NCBI GenBank assembly: GCA_003481775.1
Contig: QULU01000088.1
Location: forward strand, 1 to 5,474
Origin: Clostridiaceae bacterium OM02-2AC
GTDB taxonomy: Bacteria; Bacillota_I; Bacilli_A; Erysipelotrichales; Erysipelotrichaceae
DNA: 5,474 nt
Direction: 5' to 3'
Below the pieces are notes generated by a model. The model was given only the letters and a program-made list of their open reading frames with translations, was not told where the DNA came from and ran no database searches. This document shows positions 1 to 5,419 of the stretch, piece after piece; within the stretch, counting starts at the first letter, position 1, and each line of letters begins with the position of its first letter. A program made the position numbers and the translations under genes.

Positions 1-66
1 CTACTTAGCTACTTTGAAAGTGGAATTTAACTTTTCACTTCAGCATCTAAAATGACTTTTGAATCA

Positions 67-95
67 TTGTATATGAATTTTTCCTATGTTAAAAT
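67..95 (+). promoter_or_regulatory. Candidate sigma-70 type promoter for the AbiH-family gene
   Basis: A TTGTAT hexamer (67-72) and a TAAAAT hexamer (90-95) are separated by 17 nt, the optimal spacing for a housekeeping promoter. Transcription would start near 102, giving a leader of about 68 nt that contains the stem-loop at 119-142. The call rests on hexamer match and spacing only. The surroundings are AT-rich, so a chance match is possible. Confidence 0.5.
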
Positions 96-118
96 AAAGT
101 CATAGATCGAAAGTCGTT

Positions 119-142
119 ACATGGTAGGCTGATATACCATGT
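119..142 (+). promoter_or_regulatory. Inverted repeat / stem-loop in the leader of the AbiH-family gene
   Basis: Perfect 8-nt arms ACATGGTA (119-126) and TACCATGT (135-142) flank an 8-nt loop. One G-T wobble and one further A-T pair can extend the stem outward. It lies between the predicted transcription start and the ribosome binding site, with no T-tract after it, so it is not an intrinsic terminator. It could be an operator for a dimeric repressor or a translational control hairpin. The structure is seen directly; the role is inferred. Confidence 0.5.
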
Positions 143-155
143 GAAAAATGAATAT

Positions 156-160
156 AAGGA
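156..160 (+). promoter_or_regulatory. Ribosome binding site of the AbiH-family gene
   Basis: AAGGA, continuing into further A residues, sits 9 nt before the ATG at 170. It supports that start codon, which also places the conserved N-terminal motif of the family only four residues into the protein. Confidence 0.7.
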
Positions 161-169
161 AAATACAAT

Positions 170-1069
170 ATGAAAAACAAGTTATTTATTTTAGGCAATG
201 GATTTGATTTAGCACATAATCTTCCAACTAGATTTAATCCGGATTTTAAGAATATTGCTCAAAAGTTTGAACAGGATAATTTTTGGGATTTATATCAATC
301 TCGTGAATATGATATCTGGTCTGATTTTGAAAACTTGCTAGGTTGTCCAGACTTTAACACTCTCGAGGAAATCTTTAGTGGTTATGAGCCCAATTATTTA
401 TCAGAGAGAGAAAGTGATCGTGATAGCATTATCCATCAAGTGAATTTGAATGGAAATTTAATGGATGCATTATACGAATTTGCAGATAAGGCAGATGATT
501 CTTTACATAGTTTACAAGCTAATGATGTAATAAAACAAATTCTTGATTCAGATGGGTATTATATTATTTTCAATTATACGCATACTTTGGAAGAAATTTA
601 TGATATACCGTGGGAACAGATTTTACACATTCATGGTGAAGTAGGGGAAAATAATCTGGAATTAGGATATACAAAAGGAAATTTTACACCTGAAAAATAT
701 GGCTATGATGCAAGAAAAAAAGGAAAGGGTCCTTATAGTGAAGCGGAAATAGAAAATTATATCAACGGTATTGAAGACTATTATATCAGAACAGCATATG
801 AAGATTTGATTAATAAGTGCAAAACATTTTATAAAGTAAGCAGAATTGAACTGTTAAAAGACTTTCTAAATAAAAATCGATGTAAAATTGAAGAGATTAT
901 TATTTATGGACATTCCTGTGCGATTGATTTTGAATATTTTAATTATCTGAATATTAGATATCCAAATGCTTATTGGAATTTTTATGTAAGAGGGACAGAA
1001 CAGGAAAATAATGTTTGTTATTTGATTAAGGAATATGGTATTAAGATTACTAATATCGTAAGAGTATAG
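170..1069 (+). CDS. AbiH-family phage abortive-infection protein
   Basis: This 299-residue protein looks like a complete member of the bacteriophage abortive infection AbiH family (Pfam PF14253, from recall). The family is named for lactococcal AbiH, which confers phage resistance; the molecular mechanism is not well established. Hallmarks are visible: the glycine-rich N-terminal LFILGNGFDLAHNLPT (residues 5-20), FNYTHTLE (134-141), ILHIHG (151-156) and IIIYGHSCAID (243-253), the last resembling the usual GHS-x-x-x-D near the C-terminus. No signal peptide or membrane segment is evident, so it should be cytoplasmic. It has its own promoter candidate and ribosome binding site, and no partner gene is adjacent, in keeping with a single-gene system. 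It is markedly AT-rich and lies next to transposon debris, suggesting it was acquired as accessory cargo. Family membership is confident; activity against phage is inferred. Confidence 0.9.
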   Translation: MKNKLFILGNGFDLAHNLPTRFNPDFKNIAQKFEQDNFWDLYQSREYDIWSDFENLLGCPDFNTLEEIFSGYEPNYLSERESDRDSIIHQVNLNGNLMDALYEFADKADDSLHSLQANDVIKQILDSDGYYIIFNYTHTLEEIYDIPWEQILHIHGEVGENNLELGYTKGNFTPEKYGYDARKKGKGPYSEAEIENYINGIEDYYIRTAYEDLINKCKTFYKVSRIELLKDFLNKNRCKIEEIIIYGHSCAIDFEYFNYLNIRYPNAYWNFYVRGTEQENNVCYLIKEYGIKITNIVRV

Positions 1070-1167
1070 AAATACCCATACTGTTAATGATGTCTAAAAA
1101 TTTCAATTTTGTACTATTAAAAAAAATAGTGTGAGGTTCAATTAGATAAAAGAAACGAAGATATTTT

Positions 1168-1293
1168 ATGATGGATAATATAGGCAAGATAATGATGATG
1201 CAGTGGAATTTAAAATCTTTAATAAGTGGTAATTGCATATATACGTTTATCACTTTAGTGATAATGAGTGGATTCATTAATCAATTCCTTTAA
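1168..1293 (+). CDS. Possible small hydrophobic ORF (41 codons), doubtful
   Basis: The ORF starts at tandem ATG codons (1168, 1171) and ends with TAA at 1291-1293. The second half (SGNCIYTFITLVIMSGFINQ) is hydrophobic enough for one membrane span. There is no clear Shine-Dalgarno sequence, composition is strongly AT-biased, and an 18-nt inverted repeat lies inside it, so this may well be non-coding. I recognise no family. It is the only plausible gene in the 288-nt stretch between the AbiH-family gene and the tnpB remnant; the rest of that stretch shows nothing I can name. Confidence 0.15.
   Translation: MMDNIGKIMMMQWNLKSLISGNCIYTFITLVIMSGFINQFL
1247..1264. repeat. Perfect 18-nt inverted repeat
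   Basis: TTATCACT (1247-1254) and AGTGATAA (1257-1264) are exact reverse complements around a TT centre. The size and symmetry resemble a dimeric repressor operator. No T-tract follows, so it is not an intrinsic terminator. No recognisable gene starts immediately downstream, so it may be a remnant. Confidence 0.4.
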
Positions 1294-1357
1294 ATAAGAA
1301 TAGAAATAAATGTTATATGTACATTTACTCATCAAATAAAGGTTATAAATGGACTAA

Positions 1358-1693
1358 ATACGAAAAACAATCTATATGGCACAGGGCTATACGGATCTTA
1401 GAAAAGGAATCGATGGCTATGCCTCTATCGTACAGGAGCATGTCAAATCGAATCCCTTTGAAGATGCTTTATATATATTCTGTAACAGGCAACGGGATAA
1501 GCTGAAATGTTTGTATTGGGACGGTAGTGGCTTCTGGCTTCTTTACAAGCGATTAGAAAAAGATCATTTCAAGTGGAAAAAAGATGCAAACGGAGCCATG
1601 TTAATATCCCATCAACAGCTGCAATGGCTTCTTGATGGTCTGAAGATCGAACAAAAAAACGGCATTCAAAACAACAGCTCCAAAGTATTTATA
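1358..1693 (+). pseudogene. tnpB: IS66-family accessory protein TnpB (Orf2), 5'-truncated
   Basis: In the frame beginning after a TAA at 1355-1357, the translation IRKTIYMAQGYTDLRKGIDG matches the start of the IS66 Orf2 TnpB domain. Next come the typical WDGSGFWLLYKRLE block (encoded near 1520-1560) and the QQLQWLLDGLKIEQKN end. TnpB is an accessory protein needed for IS66 transposition together with TnpC. Full-length members are about 115-120 residues; here only the first few residues and the start region are lost. The ATG at 1376 lies inside the conserved core and has no ribosome binding site, so it is not the real start. Homology ends near 1693, yet the frame stays open to 1864 without further TnpB similarity, running into the 3' end of the opposite-strand gene. 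This suggests the original stop was also lost. Non-functional. Confidence 0.85.
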
Positions 1694-1794
1694 ATTGTTC
1701 AAAAAGCCTTTATATATCATGCATCTCGCTTGTTTTTATGCTATTGGATAGAAAAAACAAACAAAAAAAACAAGAAGTTAGAGAAATATAAGGA

Positions 1795-3324
1795 TTATAA
1801 TAAAATTCCATTCGAGTACAACAAAAGAGAAGAGGTCATTTTCTCCCCCTTTTCAGTGAGGTAATATTTATTCTTTTTAGCTACACGTTTAATGACACCA
1901 TGAGCTTTCAACTTAGAAAGCAAACGTGTCATTCTATTGATGTTTGACGCAGTCTCGGCATCATCAAAAATGACATTGCGGATATCCTTATTCGTAAATC
2001 CATTGATTAAATATTTCCCTTTTGAAATCTCACTCATCAATTGCAGTGTTTCAATATTTAATAAATTTAGTGCTGAATATACCCGTCCATTTACCTCAGT
2101 ACGTTGTGAAATCTTGTTCAAAGAAGAAAGGCTGATTTGATCAGTGTCAATTTCAGGTAAAGCATTTATGAAACGCTGTATAATTGAATTACTGATATCT
2201 GCGTAACGATATAAATTGGCAATTGATTTTCCCATGGGCTTCCACTTTTTTGTATTTGTCACTTCGCCTGTTGAATAATCCTCTACAGTTTTCAATATTT
2301 TGAAATCTCTGGGATTATTGATCGTTACTTCGATTCTCAAATTATTCCCTTTATCATACATCTTTACTTGATTGTGATCAATCTTGAATTTGATCCGATA
2401 TCCCTGATATCTTTTTCTTAAATCAGAAATAATATCACCGGTTCTAAGGTGCTGAATATAGGAAATTTTTCTTCCAAAAAAGGAATAGATGTCTTCACTA
2501 CTAAAGGTGAAATATGTTGTTTCGACCAGTTTTTTGTAAATGCTACTTAAATCTTCTCTAGTTTTAAAATTAATATCGGTTGCAAATTCACATTGATCAA
2601 TACACCAGTAATAGCTATGATTCAGTTTCTCCTTGATATTAGGAAGATGAGGATTCAATTTGTTAGCTAATCCATCGAAGGAATCGGATATCTTTTTTGA
2701 TAACATAGTGTCTGCCAATTCCTGTGCTTTAGGAAAATCATCAAGATATGCAAAAGAGTTATGGAACATTTCATATTGCATTCCTTCTTTATCCAGCATT
2801 TTTGCCAGGTGCTCATGTCCATTAATATAAATTTGAACATTATAGGGAAACCATGTTTGTATCTTGAAGAACATCCATCCAAATTCTTCATCATTAAAAT
2901 AGAGATAATAATATTTACACTTTGTATGTTTACTTTCCGGATACAAATGTCCGGTATCTTTCATATATTTGACTGTCATCGCACGGCATAGTTCTACTGT
3001 AGAAAAAGCCGCAATTAATCCATATTTTTCAGGATTCAATTCTAATGCCTCACGAGCTAGAGCATCTTTATCTGTCTTTGCTGTTGGCAAGTATTGTATA
3101 TGTACCTTATGTGTGTTTGCGAAGTTTTCTATACATTGACACAGTTCTTCTGTCTGTTTTTGTGCAAAATCATGAAAATCAACTAACTTGATATCGTTCT
3201 GATTTAAATAGTAAAGGAATAATCTAGGATTTTGTAAAGATAAGATATAGCCATTAATAATCAATCTATCAAATGTGCTGAGAGTACCATTGATTTTTGA
3301 TTCATATTGTTTTAATATATTCAT
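1795..3324 (-). CDS. Large conserved protein of unknown function with C-terminal winged-helix domain
   Basis: This 509-residue protein is intact. I recall the family as widespread, often multi-copy, and annotated hypothetical or MarR-like; I know of no established role. Blocks that look conserved by my recall are GTLSTFDR (13-20), FSTVELC (107-113), KCKYYYLYFNDEEFGW (135-150) followed by TWFPYNVQIYINGHEHL (157-173), HSYYWCIDQCEFATD (236-250), FFGRK (282-286), KMYDKGNNLRIEVTINNP (321-338) and KKWKPMGKSIANLYRYA (359-375). Residues about 445-498 look like a winged helix (INRMTRLLSKLKAHGVIKR, then KKNKYYLTEKG). Many fixed D, E, H, Y and R residues suggest an enzyme, perhaps a nuclease or strand-transfer protein, but this is inference. 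There is no signal peptide or membrane segment. The start is fixed by AGGAGG 5 nt upstream. The gene sits antisense between IS66 tnpB and tnpC, with a structured leader, and is undamaged while its surroundings are decayed. Confidence 0.85.
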   Translation of the reverse strand: MNILKQYESKINGTLSTFDRLIINGYILSLQNPRLFLYYLNQNDIKLVDFHDFAQKQTEELCQCIENFANTHKVHIQYLPTAKTDKDALAREALELNPEKYGLIAAFSTVELCRAMTVKYMKDTGHLYPESKHTKCKYYYLYFNDEEFGWMFFKIQTWFPYNVQIYINGHEHLAKMLDKEGMQYEMFHNSFAYLDDFPKAQELADTMLSKKISDSFDGLANKLNPHLPNIKEKLNHSYYWCIDQCEFATDINFKTREDLSSIYKKLVETTYFTFSSEDIYSFFGRKISYIQHLRTGDIISDLRKRYQGYRIKFKIDHNQVKMYDKGNNLRIEVTINNPRDFKILKTVEDYSTGEVTNTKKWKPMGKSIANLYRYADISNSIIQRFINALPEIDTDQISLSSLNKISQRTEVNGRVYSALNLLNIETLQLMSEISKGKYLINGFTNKDIRNVIFDDAETASNINRMTRLLSKLKAHGVIKRVAKKNKYYLTEKGEKMTSSLLLYSNGILL

Positions 3325-3329
3325 ACAAG

Positions 3330-3335
3330 CCTCCT
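3330..3335 (-). promoter_or_regulatory. Strong Shine-Dalgarno of the 509-codon gene, possibly sequestered
   Basis: On the minus strand AGGAGG lies 5 nt before the ATG at 3324-3322, a near-ideal site that fixes this start. It is part of TTATAGGAGG (3339 to 3330), which is complementary at nine of ten positions to CCCCCTATAA in the upstream leader (3473 to 3464). The site could therefore be masked by long-range pairing. Confidence 0.75.
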
Positions 3336-3433
3336 ATAATACCACGCATACAAACAGGAACAAAAGGTCACGCTTGAGGTTCCGATAATAAAGTAGCATG
3401 GTCTGCTTAGTAAATCCAAGACATTCGTCCTAT

Positions 3434-3450
3434 AACGATATTATATCGTT
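3434..3450. repeat. 17-nt near-perfect palindrome in the divergent intergenic region
   Basis: AACGATAT (3434-3441) and ATATCGTT (3443-3450) are exact reverse complements around one T. The palindrome lies between the divergent 509-codon gene and tnpC, where a dimeric winged-helix regulator could bind, possibly the product of the adjacent gene. It may equally act as an RNA hairpin in the leader. On the minus strand its centre also reads TATAAT. Confidence 0.5.
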
Positions 3451-3520
3451 TTAGCGTTTCGTTTTATAGGGGGTTTGCTTTTTTTGTTTTTCTTAGGTTG
3501 CGGACATTCTGTCTGCCGTA

Positions 3521-3529
3521 TGGTATAAT
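3521..3529 (+). promoter_or_regulatory. Extended -10 promoter of tnpC, probably giving a leaderless transcript
   Basis: TGGTATAAT is a consensus extended -10 element (TGn-TATAAT). The only -35-like hexamer, TTGCGG at 3498-3503, is 20 nt away, longer than optimal. Transcription would begin about 7 nt after the hexamer, at or beside the ATG at 3536, leaving no room for a ribosome binding site; none is visible upstream either. A 7-bp stem GCGGACA/TGTCTGC (3500-3506 with 3510-3516, one G-T pair) lies just upstream. Confidence 0.5.
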
Positions 3530-3535
3530 ATGTGT

Positions 3536-5122
3536 ATGGAAAACAGAGAAGAAATCAAGAAGAAAATAGAATCGATGAGCAAAGAAGAACTCGTCGATTT
3601 TTATATGGAAAAAGATTCTGAAATCGCATGGTATAAAGAACAGTTAGCCCTTATGAATAAATTGCGTTATTCCACGAAGAGTGAAAAAAACATCGTTGGG
3701 CAGCTGAATCTGTTCAATGAAGTTGAAGATATACATGATATGCCTGTAGAAAAAACAGAACAGGTCAAGGTGAAGAAGAAAAAAAGAAGAGAAGCAAATT
3801 TTTCAAAACTTCCTACAAGAACGATCCACATGAGTTAGAGGACAGGCGTTGTGAAATTTGTGAAAGCGAAATGAAGGAATTAGCACCGCAAGTGATCGAT
3901 GTTCTTAAGTATCAGCCAGCACTCTATACGATAGAACGCCATGTGGTGCATCAATACATCTGTACAAGTTGTACAGATGAGAATCTGGAAGCAGAAATCG
4001 TAGTCGCAGAAGGAGCACCGAAGCGCTTGATCAAATGAAGTGTTGTATCTCCTTCTGTTGTGGCAGGAATCGTTTTCAACAAATACGTAAGTGGCGCACC
4101 GCTATTATCGACAGGAACAGGAATTAAAACGCAAGAAAGTAGAGATTAGTCGTGCCAACATGTCGAACTGGCTGATGAAGTGTGGAGAATTACTAAGACC
4201 ACTGTATGAACAGATGCAAAAAAATCTTCATGAGTTATCACACATACATATGGATGAAATTACAGTTGTCGTGCTAGAAGATAAAAAACAGATGGACAGG
4301 TCCAAAAGTTACATGTGGTTAGCAGCTAGTGGAAAATACGAAGAAAAGCAGATGGCGATTTATCGGTACAATGAAAGTCGTGAGTATGACTTTGCCAAAG
4401 AAATGATTGGCAGTGATTATACTGGCGGCATCCATTGTGATGGATATGAAGCATATCATAAATTTGATCAAGCAAAGATTTATGGTTGTATGGCACATGC
4501 TCGGCGATATTTCGTAGAAGCGATGGAAATAAGTCCTCATCACAAGAGTGCAAAGAAGCTGAAAGGTGATGCATTAAAGCGTTACTGTGAAGATCATCCA
4601 TCCTATGGAAACCTAGTCTATATCGTAAATAGCATAAGAGAGCTATTTCATATGGAGAAATCATATGTGGAAGACCGATTGACAATAGAGCAGATCAAAG
4701 AAAAACGTCAAGCAGAACAAAAGGCAAAGCTTGAAGAGCTTTTCATATACCTTGAAGATAAGCAAAGCGAATACACAACAAAATCAAAGGCGGGAAACGC
4801 AATCACCTATGCGCTGAACCAGAAGCAATACCTTATGAAATATCTAGAGGATGGAGCATCAGAAATCAGCAACAACAGGGGAGAACGCATGATCAAGCCA
4901 TTTGTAATGGGGAGCAAAGCATGGCTATTCTCCAACACCAAAAGTGGGGCAGAAATGAGCAGCATATATTATTCATTGATTGAGAGTGCGAAATTGAACA
5001 ATCTGGATATACATGAATATTTAGAATATGTGTTGTCTCAATTACAAGAGAACCCTGATCAAACTGATATACAGAACTTATTACCCTATTCTAAAGAATT
5101 ACCAAATATAATACGAGTATAG
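3536..5122 (+). pseudogene. tnpC: IS66-family transposase TnpC, broken by two frameshifts and a nonsense codon
   Basis: Joined across its lesions, this encodes about 530 residues, the usual length of the IS66 DDE transposase TnpC. Order of parts: an N-terminal helical segment with Lys/Glu-rich linker; a zinc-finger-like region with CEIC (about 3850) and CTSC (about 3960); then the catalytic domain with HMDE (Asp codon 4253-4255), CDGYEAYH (Asp 4439-4441) and NNRGER (Glu 4883-4885). The DDE triad is therefore retained, although the usual Thr after HMDE is Ile. Lesions: one base is lost near 3829, so the first frame stops at 3836-3838; TGA at 4036-4038 replaces what is probably a glycine codon in LIK-G-SVVSPS; one extra T lies near 4105, restoring the final frame. 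That last frame is open from GTG at 4091, but a product starting there lacks the N-terminal region. No slippery heptamer is evident at either shift, so decay is preferred over programmed frameshifting. Confidence 0.9.
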
Positions 5123-5167
5123 AGCCGCCTCCTATGGATAAATAATATCATGGGTTGCGGTTCTTTT
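5122..5167 (+). terminator. Intrinsic terminator overlapping the tnpC stop codon
   Basis: GAGCCGC (5122-5128) pairs with GCGGTTC (5157-5163, one G-T). After a 2x2 internal loop, CCTATGG (5131-5137) pairs with TCATGGG (5148-5154, two wobble pairs). A T-run (5164-5167) follows. This is a two-part stem of about 14 pairs plus T-tract, and it begins in the last base of the tnpC stop. Confidence 0.7.
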
Positions 5168-5181
5168 ATAGATGTACTGTA

Positions 5182-5193
5182 TTTGACGCTTAC
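5182..5193 (+). repeat. Right terminal inverted repeat of the IS66 element
   Basis: TTTGACGCTTAC reads GTAAGCGTCAAA on the opposite strand, the GTAAGCG opening I recall for IS66-family ends. It lies 60 nt after the tnpC stop and immediately before sequence in frame with another IS66 transposase, as expected for an exact insertion boundary. No partner left repeat is present in the window, so an 8-bp target duplication cannot be tested here. Confidence 0.65.
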
Positions 5194-5394
5194 AGAGGAG
5201 CACAAAGCAGTGCGATGATTTACAGCCTTGTAGAGAGTGCAAAGGAAAACAGTATGATACCAAGGCGTTACCTAAATTATCTATTGGAGGAACTCCCAAA
5301 AATGGAAGTTGATAATTACAATGAACTAGAGCGACTGATGCCATGGCATCAAGATGTACAGAAACTATGTAGTGCAATGAAGGCAGACACCTAA
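5194..5394 (+). pseudogene. tnpC: C-terminal remnant of a second IS66 TnpC transposase
   Basis: The translation from 5194 starts RGAQSSAMIYSLVESAKEN, the conserved stretch just after the catalytic Glu region of IS66 TnpC. It continues with RRYLNYLLEELP and ends ERLMPWHQDVQKLC before TAA at 5392-5394. The same region in the upstream tnpC reads GAEMSSIYYSLIESAKLN, so the two are clearly homologous but not copies of each other. About 65 residues remain of more than 500. The fragment begins exactly where the first element ends at 5193, so the upstream IS66 most likely inserted into this gene. Open frame upstream to 5155 belongs to the other element and is fortuitous. Non-functional. Confidence 0.85.
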
Positions 5395-5419
5395 CCCAAG
5401 GGTATCTGCCTCTTTCTTT
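5381..5419 (+). terminator. Intrinsic terminator at the end of the second tnpC remnant
   Basis: AGGCAGA (5381-5387) and TCTGCCT (5405-5411) are perfectly complementary. Inside them ACC (5389-5391) pairs with GGT (5401-5403) across one mismatch, and the TAA stop lies in the loop. A pyrimidine tail CTTTCTTT follows. As in the first IS66 copy, the terminator overlaps the transposase stop. Confidence 0.65.

Larger units (their letters stand above)
3325..3475 (-). ncRNA. Candidate structured leader RNA of the 509-codon gene
   Basis: Read on the minus strand, this non-coding segment of about 150 nt contains several potential stems. CCTATAA (3470-3464) pairs with TTATAGG (3435-3429). AACGATAT/ATATCGTT forms a hairpin across 3450-3434. 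GGAAC (3382-3378) pairs with GTTCC (3362-3358). The GGAAC stem encloses a 15-20 nt loop with little internal pairing. The C-rich strand CCCCCTATAA can instead pair with the ribosome binding site. A TATAAT at 3445-3440 could be a -10 element, but I see no good -35 for it. The leader could be a cis-regulatory element or a functional RNA used by the encoded protein. Stem complementarity is seen directly; transcription and function are inferred. I recognise no known RNA family. Confidence 0.4.
1358..5193 (+). mobile_element. Degenerate IS66-family insertion sequence, left end missing, interrupted by an antisense gene
   Basis: Two IS66 genes in their normal order and orientation, tnpB then tnpC, frame this region. 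The right end is well defined: a terminator overlaps the tnpC stop, followed by TTTGACGCTTAC ending at 5193, whose reverse complement begins GTAAGCG as I recall for IS66-family inverted repeats. I found no matching GTAAGCG left end anywhere upstream. tnpA and the tnpB start are absent, so the left side has been deleted. Between tnpB and tnpC, which normally lie close together, there are about 1.8 kb holding an unrelated gene on the other strand. With broken tnpB and tnpC and only one end, the element cannot move by itself. Confidence 0.8.

Noticed and set aside
1050..1277. 75-codon minus-strand ORF between the AbiH-family gene and tnpB
   Set aside because: It overlaps the end of the AbiH-family gene, has low-complexity Ile/Leu/Phe-rich content expected from AT-rich DNA, shows no ribosome binding site and matches nothing I know.
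1317..1505. 62-codon plus-strand ORF over the tnpB start
   Set aside because: It is an out-of-frame shadow of the tnpB remnant, which has clear IS66 Orf2 similarity in the other frame.
3325..3475. OMEGA/HEARO-type guide RNA for an IscB or TnpB nuclease
   Set aside because: The adjacent protein shows no RuvC, HNH or zinc-ribbon motif of IscB or of IS200/IS605 TnpB (IS66 TnpB is an unrelated protein), and I found no long match between the leader and the flanking DNA.
3429..3490. Plus-strand intrinsic terminator (CCTATAA...TTATAGG followed by T-rich sequence)
   Set aside because: The stem is AT-rich with a loop of about 28 nt, and GGGTTTGC separates it from the T-run. No plus-strand gene ends just upstream, so I prefer the leader-RNA reading on the minus strand.
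4319..4685. Minus-strand ORFs inside tnpC
   Set aside because: They are antisense shadows of the conserved transposase catalytic domain, which carries recognisable HMDE and CDGYEAYH motifs on the plus strand.
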